Assembly: GCF_937921625.1 (NCBI RefSeq) | Contig: NZ_CAKZTI010000021.1 | Span: 1 to 20,445, forward strand | Direction of reading: 5' to 3' | DNA length: 20,445 nt | From: an uncultured Campylobacter sp. | GTDB lineage: Bacteria > Campylobacterota > Campylobacteria > Campylobacterales > Campylobacteraceae | Shown: in pieces, positions 6,407 through 15,375 of the stretch | How the letters are laid out: each line of letters begins with the position of its first letter | Numbering within the stretch: the first letter of the stretch is position 1 | The notes under the pieces: generated by a model | The model's input: the letters and a program-made list of their open reading frames with translations, nothing else | Told to the model about the DNA's origin: nothing | Databases searched by the model: none | Translations under genes and position numbers: made by a program

Positions 6407-7502
6407 CCAAAATCCTTTTTATGATGTAATCAAATTTTTCTATCTCGACCAAAAACGCGTCGTGTCCGTAGTCGCTGTCGATCTGCGCATAGCTCGCGCG
6501 ATCCTTTTTGCCTAGATCGCTCATCGCATCGTAAATTTCTTTCATCAGCCCCGGCGGAAAGAGCACGTCGCCTTTGAAAGAGATGAGGTGCAGGCGCGAT
6601 CTGATCTGCGCGCAGGCGTTTTTGAGATTGCCGTAGTGGCGCGTGCAATCAAATATATTCATCATCTTGGCGATGTAAAGATAGCACAGCGGATCGAACC
6701 TGCGCGCGAAATTTTCGCCGTTGTATTCAAGGTAACGATCGACCTGAAAGCGCCCGTTAATCTCGTAAAGACCGTCGGTTTCGACGTAGTTGCGTCCAAA
6801 TTTATCCTGCATCGAGCTTGGGCTTAAAAAACTTATATGCCCCGCCATGCGCCCCACCGCCATGCCGTCAAGTCCGCGCTCGGCGATCAGATTTTTATCG
6901 TAGTTGCCGTTTTTGAAGCTCGGATCGCGCAAGATGGCCTCGGTCGCGATCTTATTAAACGCGATCGCCCAAGGCTGCGTAGCGTATGTGCTTGCGAGCA
7001 CAAAAATTTCATCCGCAAATTCCGGATATTCGATCGCGTAGCACAGCGCCTGCATGCCGCCCAGACTGCCGCCGATAACGGCGCGAACGCGGGCGATGCC
7101 GAGACGCTTTAAAAGCATCATCTGCGCGCGCACGACGTCCGAGACGACCACTACGGGAAAGCGCAAGCGGTACTCGCGGCCGCTGCTTTCATCGACATCA
7201 AGCGGGCATGTCGAGCCGAACGGCGAAGCTAAGATATTTATGCAGATGACGAAAAATTTCGTCGTATCGACCGCTTTATGATCGCCGATGAGTCCGTCCC
7301 ACCAGCCAGGTTTAACGTCGCCCTCGTAGAGCCCCGCGGCGTGCGCGGAGCCGGTTAAGGCGTGGCAGATGACGATAACGTTTGATTTGTCCGGATTTAG
7401 CTCGCCGTAGGTTTCGTAGGCGAGCTTGAAGTTGGAAAAGACGCGGCCGCTCTCCAGATAAAGCGGCTCGTCGAAATTTTGAATTTTGCTTTGAAGGATC
7501 AC
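6399..7502 (-). CDS. metX: Homoserine O-acetyltransferase
   Basis: A 367-aa alpha/beta hydrolase. It transfers an acetyl group from acetyl-CoA to homoserine, the first committed step of methionine synthesis through direct sulfhydrylation. The nucleophile is S146 in GGSLGGMQ, with D312 (KGDVLFPP) and H347 (DYGHDAFL) completing the triad. The family landmarks HALTGSAH near residue 47 and LDVDESSGREYRLRFP near 101 are present. The start is GTG, overlapping the guaB stop codon as GTGA, so translation is probably coupled. Distinguishing acetyl from succinyl transfer by sequence alone has known exceptions, but overall similarity is to MetX. Length is normal. Confidence 0.92.
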   Translation of the reverse strand: MILQSKIQNFDEPLYLESGRVFSNFKLAYETYGELNPDKSNVIVICHALTGSAHAAGLYEGDVKPGWWDGLIGDHKAVDTTKFFVICINILASPFGSTCPLDVDESSGREYRLRFPVVVVSDVVRAQMMLLKRLGIARVRAVIGGSLGGMQALCYAIEYPEFADEIFVLASTYATQPWAIAFNKIATEAILRDPSFKNGNYDKNLIAERGLDGMAVGRMAGHISFLSPSSMQDKFGRNYVETDGLYEINGRFQVDRYLEYNGENFARRFDPLCYLYIAKMMNIFDCTRHYGNLKNACAQIRSRLHLISFKGDVLFPPGLMKEIYDAMSDLGKKDRASYAQIDSDYGHDAFLVEIEKFDYIIKRILDE

Positions 7503-8950
7503 TGATTTACTCGGTAATTCGGCGCTTCCTGCGTGATGATGACGTCGTGGACGTGGCTTTCTTTAAGTCCTGCACTCGTGATCTCGACGAATTCCGCCTT
7601 TTGCTGAAAGGTCGCTATATCCTTGCTGCCGCAGTATCCCATCGAGCTTCGCAAGCCGCCTAACAGCTGAAAGATCACGTCTTTTAGCATGCCCGCGTAA
7701 GGTACGCGCCCCTCGACGCCCTCGGGCACGAGCTTTTCTTTTGCGGTGCCGTCTTGAAAGTAGCGATCCGAGCTTCCCTTTTGCATCGCTGCCAAAGAGC
7801 CCATGCCGCGGTAGGTTTTGTACTGGCGACCCTGAAACGTAATGAGCTCGCCCGGGGTTTCGTAGCAGCCCGCAAGCAGGCTTCCCATCATCACCGAGCT
7901 TGCGCCCGCGGCTAGGGCTTTGGCGATGTCGCCCGAGTATTTGATGCCGCCGTCTGCGATGATCGGAATTCCAAATTTAGCCGCCTCGATCGCGCAATCG
8001 TTGATCGCGGTGAATTGCGGCACGCCAACGCCCGCTACGATGCGCGTAGTGCAGATCGAACCCGGGCCGATGCCTACTTTAATCGCGTCTGCTCCTGCGT
8101 TTGCGATATCTTTTATGCTGGCGGGGTTTGCGACGTTTCCGACTACTACGTCCACGTCAAAATTTCGCTTCAGCTCCTTAAGCGTGTCGATAATACCTTT
8201 GGAGTGTCCGTGCGCGGAGTCCATTACAAGCGCATCTACGCCCGCTTTGACGAGAGCTTCGGCTCTTTGTAGATGACCTACGCTGATCGCCGCGGCGACG
8301 CGAAGGCGGCCGAATTTATCTTTATTAGCGCTTGGATATTCGATGCGCTTTTTAAGGTCTTTAATCGTAATAAGCCCCTCTAAATGGCCGTTTGCGTCGA
8401 TTATCGGAAGCTTTTCTACCTTATTGTTTCTAAAGATTTTCTCCGCATCATCAAGCGTGCAGCCCTTTGGAGCGGTAATTAGCGGAGCTTTGGTCATCTT
8501 TTCGCCCACAAGCGCGGCGGTGTCGGTTTCAAAGCGCAGGTCGCGATTGGTTAAAATCCCAATCAGCACGCCGTTATCGTCAATAACGGGAATGCCGCTA
8601 ATATGGTACTCGCTCATCAGATCGAGCGCGTCTTTGATCGTGGCGTCCTCCTTGATCGAGATAGGGTCTATAATGACGCCACTTTCGCTCTTTTTTACGC
8701 GGCGAACCATCTTGGCTTGCGAGTCCTCGTCCATATTTTTATGGATCACGCCGATGCCGCCGAGGCGCGCCATCATTATCGCGGTGCGGTACTCGGTGAC
8801 CGTATCCATCGCAGCACTCACGAGAGGGGTATTTAGCGTGATATTTTTCGTAAAACTCGTGCTGATATCGACCTCTTTGGGTAAAATTTCAGAGTATTGC
8901 GGTACCAACAAAACATCCTCGAAGGTCAGAGCCTTTTTGACGATCCTCAT
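7499..8950 (-). CDS. guaB: Inosine-5'-monophosphate dehydrogenase
   Basis: A 483-aa enzyme that oxidises IMP to XMP with NAD+, the rate-limiting step of GMP synthesis. The N-terminal block FEDVLLVPQYS is diagnostic. Two CBS domains occupy about 92-142 and 152-203 and may bind purine nucleotides for allosteric control. The active-site loop IGPGSICTT holds the catalytic Cys300, and the mobile-flap region near GSSDRYFQD carries the expected pattern. The start ATG at 8950..8948 has AAAGGA, which spans the end of gatA; only three bases separate the genes. Length is normal and no key residue is missing. Confidence 0.97.
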   Translation of the reverse strand: MRIVKKALTFEDVLLVPQYSEILPKEVDISTSFTKNITLNTPLVSAAMDTVTEYRTAIMMARLGGIGVIHKNMDEDSQAKMVRRVKKSESGVIIDPISIKEDATIKDALDLMSEYHISGIPVIDDNGVLIGILTNRDLRFETDTAALVGEKMTKAPLITAPKGCTLDDAEKIFRNNKVEKLPIIDANGHLEGLITIKDLKKRIEYPSANKDKFGRLRVAAAISVGHLQRAEALVKAGVDALVMDSAHGHSKGIIDTLKELKRNFDVDVVVGNVANPASIKDIANAGADAIKVGIGPGSICTTRIVAGVGVPQFTAINDCAIEAAKFGIPIIADGGIKYSGDIAKALAAGASSVMMGSLLAGCYETPGELITFQGRQYKTYRGMGSLAAMQKGSSDRYFQDGTAKEKLVPEGVEGRVPYAGMLKDVIFQLLGGLRSSMGYCGSKDIATFQQKAEFVEITSAGLKESHVHDVIITQEAPNYRVNQ

Positions 8951-8953
8951 TAC

Positions 8954-10312
8954 TTATCCTTTCACGATTTTTTCTAAACTCAAGCCGCCGTCCAGCACCG
9001 CTTGTTCGTCGTAGGCGCGCCCGATGAGCTGCGCGCTGATATTAAGAGCCTCTTTGTTTTTCGCTACCGGCACGGAGATTGCGGGAAGCCCCGCTAAATT
9101 TACGCCGATCGTGTAGATGTCGCTAAGATACGCGCGAAGCGGATCGCTAAGCTCGCCGAATTTATACGCCACTCCAGGCGCGATCGGCATAAAGATCAAA
9201 TCGGCGTCTTTTAAAATTTCCTCATATTCGCTTTTGATGAAAGCCCTTGCTTTCTGTGCTTTGATGTAGTACGCGTCGTAGTAGCCGCTGCTTAGCACGA
9301 AGGTGCCTAGAAGCATGCGGCGCTTGACCTCGTCGCCGAAGCCTTCGCCGCGAGTGTTGGCGTAGAGCTCTTTTAAATTTAGAGCCTTCGCGCGGTTTCC
9401 GTAGCGCACGCCGTCGTAGCGGCTTAAATTTGCGCTAGCTTCGGCGGTCGCGATGATGTAGTAGGTCGCGATGTCGTATTTGGAGCTGCAAAGATCGCGG
9501 TAAACGATCTCATGCCCGAATGATTTTAGCTTTTCTATAGTCGAATTTAGAGCCTCTTTGACCTGCTGCGAGGCTTCGTCCACGTAGTTTTTTATAACGG
9601 CGATCTTAAGCTTGCGATCCGCGTTTAGCTTATCCGCGGTGCTTTCGTAAGTGCCCGTGTAGCTCGTGCTGTCCATCTCGTCGCGACCTGCGATGATGTC
9701 GTATAAAATCGCCGCATCCTCGACGCTGCGCGTGATCGGTCCTATCTGATCGAGGCTGCTCGAATACGCCGCGAGCCCGTAGCGGCTGACCCTACCGTAG
9801 CTCGGCTTAAAGCCTACACAGCCGCAAAATGCCGCCGGCTGGCGGATCGAGCCGCCCGTATCGCTTCCGAGTGCGGCTACGGCGATATTTGCCGCTACTG
9901 CTGCCGCGCTTCCGCCGCTACTGCCGCCTGGTACGCGCGAGTGGTCGGTCGGATTGAGAGTTTTGCCGTAGGATGAGCTCTCGGTCGTGCTTCCCATCGC
10001 AAACTCGTCCATATTCGTTCGTCCAAACGGCGCCAGGCCGCGCTTCCGTAGCTTTTTGATCACCGTCGCGTCGTATGGCGCAACGTAGCCTTGCAAAATT
10101 TTACTCGCCGAGGTGACGCTCCAATCTTTTACCTGAATGTTATCTTTGATCGCGATCGGCACGCCCTCGCCGCTGATGTTTAAAGCCTCGCCCGTGAGCT
10201 GCTCGACGTAGGCGCCGAGCTCTTTGGTTTTTAAAATTTTATCCTTTAGCTTCGCTCTAAGCGCCGAAATTTCATCCGCGCTCAGCTTTAGAGCCTCTTT
10301 CAAACTTATCAT
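8954..10312 (-). CDS. gatA: Glutamyl-tRNA(Gln) amidotransferase subunit A
   Basis: A 452-aa amidase-signature protein. It hydrolyses glutamine and supplies ammonia to GatB, which converts Glu-tRNA(Gln), and in many bacteria Asp-tRNA(Asn), into the amidated form. The Ser-cisSer-Lys triad is visible as K56 (AIKDNI), S131 (PGGSSGG) and S155 (DTGGSIRQP), with the same 24-residue spacing between the serines as known GatA proteins. gatB and gatC are not in the window, so the operon is split in this organism. The start ATG overlaps the stop codon of the 36-aa membrane protein as ATGA. Confidence 0.95.
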   Translation of the reverse strand: MISLKEALKLSADEISALRAKLKDKILKTKELGAYVEQLTGEALNISGEGVPIAIKDNIQVKDWSVTSASKILQGYVAPYDATVIKKLRKRGLAPFGRTNMDEFAMGSTTESSSYGKTLNPTDHSRVPGGSSGGSAAAVAANIAVAALGSDTGGSIRQPAAFCGCVGFKPSYGRVSRYGLAAYSSSLDQIGPITRSVEDAAILYDIIAGRDEMDSTSYTGTYESTADKLNADRKLKIAVIKNYVDEASQQVKEALNSTIEKLKSFGHEIVYRDLCSSKYDIATYYIIATAEASANLSRYDGVRYGNRAKALNLKELYANTRGEGFGDEVKRRMLLGTFVLSSGYYDAYYIKAQKARAFIKSEYEEILKDADLIFMPIAPGVAYKFGELSDPLRAYLSDIYTIGVNLAGLPAISVPVAKNKEALNISAQLIGRAYDEQAVLDGGLSLEKIVKG

Positions 10313-10419
10313 CTGCCATCCTTAAATTTATTCACGAAATAGACCCCCACGCCCGTCGCTACGCAGATCAGCGCGATCGTAAAAAATACGAAGCCGAGAC
10401 TTATGGGGCTAGCGAGCAT
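10309..10419 (-). CDS. Small single-span membrane protein, 36 aa
   Basis: A short ORF between ileS and gatA that standard length cut-offs would miss. The peptide begins MLASPISLGFVFFTIAL and ends YFVNKFKDGR, with one hydrophobic span at about 6-28 and a positively charged C-terminus. That suggests an inner-membrane helix with the tail in the cytoplasm. It overlaps the last 11 bases of ileS and shares an ATGA with gatA, so it is fully embedded in the operon and probably coupled. I recall a small membrane protein at the same place in C. jejuni (around Cj1060c), which supports it being real. Its function is unknown. Confidence 0.75.
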   Translation of the reverse strand: MLASPISLGFVFFTIALICVATGVGVYFVNKFKDGR

Positions 10420-13168
10420 GCATGACCTTCGCGCAGCGCGGGCAGAGCTCATCAGGCTCTTTTGCGTTAAATTTCCAGCATCTAGGGCATTTATGTTTAG
10501 AGGATTTTATGAGGCGGAAAATTTCGTCGTTTATCTTAAACTCCGCCAGAGCCTCATCGCTTTGCAGAGTGTCCACGTCGCTTACCATGAACCAGTCCGC
10601 CACGCCCAGGATGTCGTTTGATAAAATTTCGTTCGAGCTCGTCTGTAAAACCAGCTCAAGCGTCGATTTGATGATATTGTCCTTTTTCAGCGCGTCGATG
10701 AGCTCGAAAAATTTCTCTCTCGATTTGATTAAAATTTCGTCGAATTCTAGAAAATCGTCAAATTCTATCGGCTTATATGTCAGATCGAAAACGTCTTCCT
10801 TGCCCTCTTTGATGATACGCGGCGCGAACTGCATTACTTCGTCGATCGTGTAGGTTAGCGTAGGCGCGATCAGAGGCAGTAGCGCTCGCGTGATTAGCGC
10901 GATCGCGCTTTGCGCGCTTCTGCGGCGCGGCTCGTCGGGTGCGTCGCAGTAGAGCCTGTCTTTGCAGATATCAAGATAAATTCCGCTCAGATCGGCGCTT
11001 AAGAAATTTAGTAGCTGATTGAAGCCCTTTGAAAAATCATAGTTTCTAAACGCCGCTTCCGCACCCGCAAAGGCGTTTGCAGCGCGCGTTAGGATCCAGC
11101 GGTCGAGCCGCGTAAAATTGCTCGTCTCGATCTCGCCCAGATCGCTGGTGCTTGCGAGCAGAAATCTTATCGTATTGCGGATCTTGCGGTACTGCTCGCT
11201 TACCTGCTTTAGGATATTGTCGCTGATCTTTAGATCGGTCGAATAATCGCTCATCGCGACCCACAGGCGTAAAATTTCCACTCCGTGGCTCTTTGCGACC
11301 TCTTGCGGATAGACGACGTTTCCGACGGACTTACTCATCTTTTGTCCCTTCTCATCGACGGTAAATCCGTGAGTGAGGATGCTTTTGTACGGCGCGCATT
11401 CGTTAATCGCGCAGCTTAGAAGTAGTGAGCTTTGAAACCAGCCGCGGTGTTGGTCGCTGCCCTCAAGATACATATCCGCAGGGAATTTGCCCGCATCGTA
11501 GGCGCCGCTTTGCAGCACCGCCTTCCACGTAGAGCCGCTATCGAACCAAACGTCTAAGATGTCCATCACCTTTTCTAAATTTTCAGGCTTATAGCCGCTG
11601 TCCTGAGGCAAGAGCTCCGAAATTTCCATCTGCCACCAAGCATCCGCGCCCTTAGCCTTAAAAATTTCGTAGATATTATTTAAAATTTTTTCATCAAAGA
11701 TCGGCTCTTTGGTGCTTTTGTCGCGGAAAAACGCGATCGGCACGCCCCAGTCCCTCTGGCGCGAGATACACCAATCGGGGCGGTTTTCTATCATCGAGGT
11801 AAGGCGGTTGATGCCGCTTTGCGGATAAAATTTAACCTTGCCGATCTGCTCTAGCGCCACCTGACGCAGCGTCTTGCCGCTAGGCATTGGCTCATCCATC
11901 GCGATAAACCACTGCTTCGTCGCGCGGTAGATTACCGGCTTGTGCGTACGCCAGCAGTGTGGATAGGAGTGGACGAATTTGCCGGACTTGATAAGCGCGG
12001 GGCCTAGAAGCTCTAAAATTTTCTCGTTTGCTTTGAAAATATGCATCCCCACGAACTCATCTACGACGTCTGCGCGGAAGAGTTTTTTGGTTTTAAGAGT
12101 TTGATCGAAACAGCCGCCCTCATCCACGGGCATAATCACCTCGATACCGTATTTAAGCCCTACGAAATAATCGTCCTCGCCGTGCCCGGGAGCCGTATGC
12201 ACGAGCCCGGTACCGCCGTCCATTAAAACGTGCTCGCCGAGGATAAATTTTGAGATTCTATCGTTTAGCGGATTGATCGCGTTTAAGCCCTCAAGCTCGG
12301 TAGCCTTAAATTCTTTTACGATCTTGCCCTCGGTGATGCCTAGGCTTACGAGGCTTTCGACCAGAGGTTTTGCAAGGATCAAATTTTCGCTTGTCAGCGC
12401 GTAAATTTCATTCGGGTTCAAAGATATTGCGCCGTTTGCAGGCAGCGTCCAAGGCGTGGTCGTCCAGATGACCGCTTTGGCGCCTTTTGCGCCGATTTTG
12501 GCGTTCGCTTCACCGCTTAGATCAAACGCCACGAAGATCGAGTAGTCCTCTTTGTCTTTGTATTCGACCTCGGCTTCTGCGAGCGCGCTTTTTGCCGCCC
12601 AGCTCCAAAACACGGGCTTTGAGCGCTCGATCAGAATTCCTTTTTTTGCGATTTGGCAGAGCGCCTTGTAAATTTCAGCCTCAAACTCAAATTTTAGCGT
12701 CAGATACGGATCGTCCCAGTCGCCCAAAATCCCCATATCTTTAAATTCATTGCGCTGCACGTCGATGAACTCTTTGGCGTGCTGTCTACAAAGCTCGCGG
12801 ATCTGCACTTTTGAAAGCGATTTTTTCCGCTCGCCTAGTTTGATCTCTACTTGCTGCTCGATCGGCAGGCCGTGGCAGTCCCAGCCCGGCACGTAGCGGA
12901 TATCCTCGCCGAAGAAATAATGGGTTTTGGTGATGATGTCTTTTAAAATTTTATTCAGCGCATGGCCGATGTGGAGGTGTCCGTTAGCGTACGGAGGGCC
13001 GTCGTGGATATTAAAGCTAACGCTTGCGCCCTTGCGCTTAGCCTTCATCTTTTCGTAAATTTTACGCTCATCGTACCATGCCTTAAACCGCGCAGGTTCG
13101 TTTTGCGGCAGTGCGCCTCGCATCGCAAAATCCGTAGTAGGAAGAAAGAGAGTATCTTTGTAGTCCAT
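10409..13168 (-). CDS. ileS: Isoleucyl-tRNA synthetase
   Basis: A 919-aa class I synthetase that charges tRNA(Ile). HIGH lies at 66-69 (GHLHIGHA), KMSKS at 610-614, and the editing domain shows TTTPWTLPAN (236-245) and GTGLVHTAPGHGEDDY (319-334), which clear mischarged valine. The C-terminus holds a zinc ribbon, C894/C897 and C909/C912, as in the bacterial type. I start it at the ATG at 13168, which has AAGG seven bases upstream and matches the usual IleRS N-terminus; an in-frame start at 13213 would add 15 untypical residues. It is the first gene of the eight-gene minus-strand operon, divergent from the cinA-like gene. Confidence 0.96.
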   Translation of the reverse strand: MDYKDTLFLPTTDFAMRGALPQNEPARFKAWYDERKIYEKMKAKRKGASVSFNIHDGPPYANGHLHIGHALNKILKDIITKTHYFFGEDIRYVPGWDCHGLPIEQQVEIKLGERKKSLSKVQIRELCRQHAKEFIDVQRNEFKDMGILGDWDDPYLTLKFEFEAEIYKALCQIAKKGILIERSKPVFWSWAAKSALAEAEVEYKDKEDYSIFVAFDLSGEANAKIGAKGAKAVIWTTTPWTLPANGAISLNPNEIYALTSENLILAKPLVESLVSLGITEGKIVKEFKATELEGLNAINPLNDRISKFILGEHVLMDGGTGLVHTAPGHGEDDYFVGLKYGIEVIMPVDEGGCFDQTLKTKKLFRADVVDEFVGMHIFKANEKILELLGPALIKSGKFVHSYPHCWRTHKPVIYRATKQWFIAMDEPMPSGKTLRQVALEQIGKVKFYPQSGINRLTSMIENRPDWCISRQRDWGVPIAFFRDKSTKEPIFDEKILNNIYEIFKAKGADAWWQMEISELLPQDSGYKPENLEKVMDILDVWFDSGSTWKAVLQSGAYDAGKFPADMYLEGSDQHRGWFQSSLLLSCAINECAPYKSILTHGFTVDEKGQKMSKSVGNVVYPQEVAKSHGVEILRLWVAMSDYSTDLKISDNILKQVSEQYRKIRNTIRFLLASTSDLGEIETSNFTRLDRWILTRAANAFAGAEAAFRNYDFSKGFNQLLNFLSADLSGIYLDICKDRLYCDAPDEPRRRSAQSAIALITRALLPLIAPTLTYTIDEVMQFAPRIIKEGKEDVFDLTYKPIEFDDFLEFDEILIKSREKFFELIDALKKDNIIKSTLELVLQTSSNEILSNDILGVADWFMVSDVDTLQSDEALAEFKINDEIFRLIKSSKHKCPRCWKFNAKEPDELCPRCAKVMHAR

Positions 13169-13227
13169 ATTTATACCTTTTCGTGTCTTAAAAAATTTGT
13201 GAAGTTTATCCAAAACGCCATTAAAAA

Positions 13228-13240
13228 GCTCTGAAAGAGC
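13228..13240. promoter_or_regulatory. Small hairpin plus T-run in the ileS leader region
   Basis: GCTCT-N3-AGAGC forms a 5-bp stem. Read on the minus strand it is followed by TTTTT, in the direction of ileS and about 55 bases before its start codon. It could be a weak attenuator or could block antisense transcription; the stem is short, so confidence is low. Confidence 0.3.
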
Positions 13241-13252
13241 AGTCTGCGTTTA

Positions 13253-13261
13253 TGCTATAAT
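13253..13261 (+). promoter_or_regulatory. Extended -10 promoter for the cinA-like gene
   Basis: TGCTATAAT combines the extended TG element with a perfect TATAAT (13256-13261), 25 bases before the ATG at 13287. There is no clear -35 box, as usual for Campylobacter sigma-70 promoters. Confidence 0.65.
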
Positions 13262-13286
13262 GTGCGAAAATTTAATGAGGGTCTTT

Positions 13287-14417
13287 ATGAAAAATATCAT
13301 CCTTGTAATCGGCGAGGAGATCCGCTATGACGCGGCTTTGATGAGCTATATTTCTCGCAGCTACGAACGTGTTTTTGGGCGGATGGACGATCTGAAATTC
13401 TTAAGCGAAAACGATAAGGTTTTGCCCTTCGCGCTTGAAAAGATGATCGATTCGTACGATTTTATCACGATCTTTGCGGCAAACTCCGCTTACGCGGTCG
13501 TCGGTAAAATTTTATCGACACTCTCTTTCGATTCGCTCGAGCTAAAAAACGGAGAAACCCTAGCTCCCTCGATGGCGCACACGGTGGCGAAAAACAGCTT
13601 CCTACTAAATGTCAGAGGCTGCTCGGTAAACGTGATCAAGGCGCTTTGCTTGCAGAGCCTGCCGCCGATCCTTCAAGACGCGCCGAGCGCGGGCGAGAGC
13701 TTTTATCTATTTGATTGCGAATACGAAAGCGTAAAGCAGCGCCTAGAAAGCCTCGCGATCAGTTATAAAATTTCGCTTACGATCAGTAGGCCCTGCTCCT
13801 TTTTGCTGCTAGTGCGCGCCAGTGCGATGAAATTCGGAGCGCTGGATGCGTTTTTACAAAGCGTCGGCAAGTATTATGAGAGCTGCTACATCGAAGGCGG
13901 CGATTTTATGGGCTTTGTGGTGGATAGACTGCGCGAAATAGGCGCTAAGATCACCTTTGCCGAAAGCTGCACCGCAGGGCTCATCGCCGCAAAATTCGGC
14001 GCAGTCGCGGGCGTGAGCGACGTTTTTGACGGCTCGCTCGTAAGCTACGCCAACGAGATAAAAAATCTCTGGCTCAACGTAGGCGAAGATACGCTCGCTC
14101 GCTACGGCGCGGTCAGCGCGCAGACCGTGGGCGAGATGCTGGAGGGCGCGCTGCAAAGCAGCGGGGCGAGCTTCGCTCTTGCAGTAAGCGGTATCGCAGG
14201 CCCTGGCGGCGGAAGCGCGCAAAAGCCCGTAGGGACGGTCTTTATCGGCGCGAAGGAGCAGGGCGGCAAACAGATCGTCGGGGAATTTCATCTAAAAGGC
14301 GATCGAAACTACATCCGCGAACAAAGCGCGGATATCGCTATCTGCTTGCTTTTGAAGCTTAGAAGCGATCTGTTTTTCGGGCGGCTTCCGAGCGCGATTG
14401 CTAGGGATGAAATTTAA
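13287..14417 (+). CDS. CinA family protein with degenerate N-domain and PncC-type amidase domain
   Basis: A 376-aa protein starting at the ATG at 13287 (GAGGG upstream). An in-frame ATG at 13260 overlaps the -10 box and is unlikely. Residues 205-365 are a CinA C-terminal domain, the fold of nicotinamide-nucleotide amidase (PncC), which recycles NMN to nicotinate mononucleotide. AESCTAG (225-231) holds the likely Ser227 nucleophile, SYANE (253-257) the conserved Tyr, and SGIAGPGGG (301-309) the phosphate loop. The first 200 residues align only loosely with the CinA molybdopterin-binding-like pyrophosphatase domain (VIGEEIRYD in place of GDEIL), so that half may be inactive. A lipoprotein gene follows 11 bases later. 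Confidence 0.82.
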   Translation: MKNIILVIGEEIRYDAALMSYISRSYERVFGRMDDLKFLSENDKVLPFALEKMIDSYDFITIFAANSAYAVVGKILSTLSFDSLELKNGETLAPSMAHTVAKNSFLLNVRGCSVNVIKALCLQSLPPILQDAPSAGESFYLFDCEYESVKQRLESLAISYKISLTISRPCSFLLLVRASAMKFGALDAFLQSVGKYYESCYIEGGDFMGFVVDRLREIGAKITFAESCTAGLIAAKFGAVAGVSDVFDGSLVSYANEIKNLWLNVGEDTLARYGAVSAQTVGEMLEGALQSSGASFALAVSGIAGPGGGSAQKPVGTVFIGAKEQGGKQIVGEFHLKGDRNYIREQSADIAICLLLKLRSDLFFGRLPSAIARDEI

Positions 14418-14428
14418 AGGAGCAGATT

Positions 14429-15289
14429 TTGAAAAGACGAATTTCGAAAGGGTGCGGGCGCGATTCGGCGCAGAATTTTATCCGAGCTAGCGGCGAACGG
14501 GGCTTTGAGCGAGAGCAAAATTTGGTTTTAGCCGGCAGCGGGCGAAATTTTACTTCGGCATGCGGCTGGCAGAATTTTATTCGGGCTAGCGACGGGCAAA
14601 ATTTTATCTCAGCGCGGGGCGGACTAAATTTTATCTCGGCGGGTCGCGCTAGAAATTTTAGCTTTATAAGTGCGGCGCGAAATTTTACTTTAGCGCTAGT
14701 CGCAGCGTGCGTTTTGGGCGGCTGCGACGGCGGATCGGACGGACAAGATCGCGAACAAAGCACGCGTTCGGAACAGAATTTTAGCGCGGGTAATCAAGGG
14801 CAAAATTTTAATAAAAGCGCGGATAGCTCAGGGCAAAGCTCCACGCAAAATTCTACGCAAAGCTCTATACGAGGCTCCGCGCCGCAGGGTTTTGAGCGCA
14901 AGCGAAACTCCGATCTAAACTCTACGATAGACGAGCTTGCAAACGATGCTAAAGTTTTGGGCGAGGCCTTGCAAAATTTGCAGAAAAAGGCGCCCGAAGC
15001 GCTGAACGATTTTGCCGCTCGTAACGCCGAGAAAATAGACGATCTGCTTAAGCAGGGCGAGGCGGCGGTGCGCGAGGCGGGCAAAAACCTTGATCAGATG
15101 GGGCAAAGCCTGCAAGGAATTATAAAAGATGCAAACGATAGCCTAGGCAAGGTCTTGGAGGGCTTTGGCGTGCAGCCTAGACAGGAGCATCGCGGTGGGC
15201 GTTCGCAGGAAAGCGGCGAGTCTCCGAAAGAGCGCAAGGATCGCTTGGAGTCTGATGACGGGAGCAGCGGACAAAGCTTTAGAATTTAA
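14429..15289 (+). CDS. Putative lipoprotein with repeat-expanded N-terminus
   Basis: A 286-aa protein with a TTG start and AAAGGAG upstream, 11 bases after the cinA-like gene. A lipobox, VLGGC with Cys99, follows the hydrophobic run FTLALVAACV, but about 83 residues precede that run, far more than a normal signal-peptide n-region. Most of those are 9-residue repeats of QNFIxAxxG type. After Cys99 come a Ser/Gln/Asn-rich linker with two more repeat units (116-133), a long amphipathic helical region (161-245) and a charged tail. No internal ATG exists; TTG at residue 32 is the only obvious alternative start. I do not recognise the mature part. If the signal works, the protein is lipid-anchored in the envelope. 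Confidence 0.6.
   Translation: MKRRISKGCGRDSAQNFIRASGERGFEREQNLVLAGSGRNFTSACGWQNFIRASDGQNFISARGGLNFISAGRARNFSFISAARNFTLALVAACVLGGCDGGSDGQDREQSTRSEQNFSAGNQGQNFNKSADSSGQSSTQNSTQSSIRGSAPQGFERKRNSDLNSTIDELANDAKVLGEALQNLQKKAPEALNDFAARNAEKIDDLLKQGEAAVREAGKNLDQMGQSLQGIIKDANDSLGKVLEGFGVQPRQEHRGGRSQESGESPKERKDRLESDDGSSGQSFRI
14516..14704 (+). repeat. 27-bp tandem repeat, seven units, in the lipoprotein gene
   Basis: Units begin at 14516, 14543, 14570, 14597, 14624, 14651 and 14678, each with an AAATTTTA-like core near the start and a GC-rich remainder. They encode residues 30-92 as nine-residue repeats: QNLVLAGSG, RNFTSACGW, QNFIRASDG, QNFISARGG and so on. Two more units in phase with the protein frame lie at 14774-14827, after the lipobox. 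The last unit of the main array blends into the signal-peptide core. Confidence 0.85.
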
Positions 15290-15375
15290 GCACGGCTAAA
15301 TTTCGCTTAAATTTGTTTGTTGTGGCGAATGCTCGCAGAGAAACGATGCTAAATTTTATTAAATTTACTCGGCGC

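Noticed and set aside
8343..9014. A 223-codon plus-strand open frame opposite guaB and the end of gatA
   Set aside because: It lies antisense to two clear genes, and its translation is a Ser/Ile-rich mirror of their codons with no recognisable motif.
13169..13213. Longer ileS starting at 13213
   Set aside because: The added 15 residues are not part of usual IleRS sequences and the ATG at 13168 has its own AAGG site.
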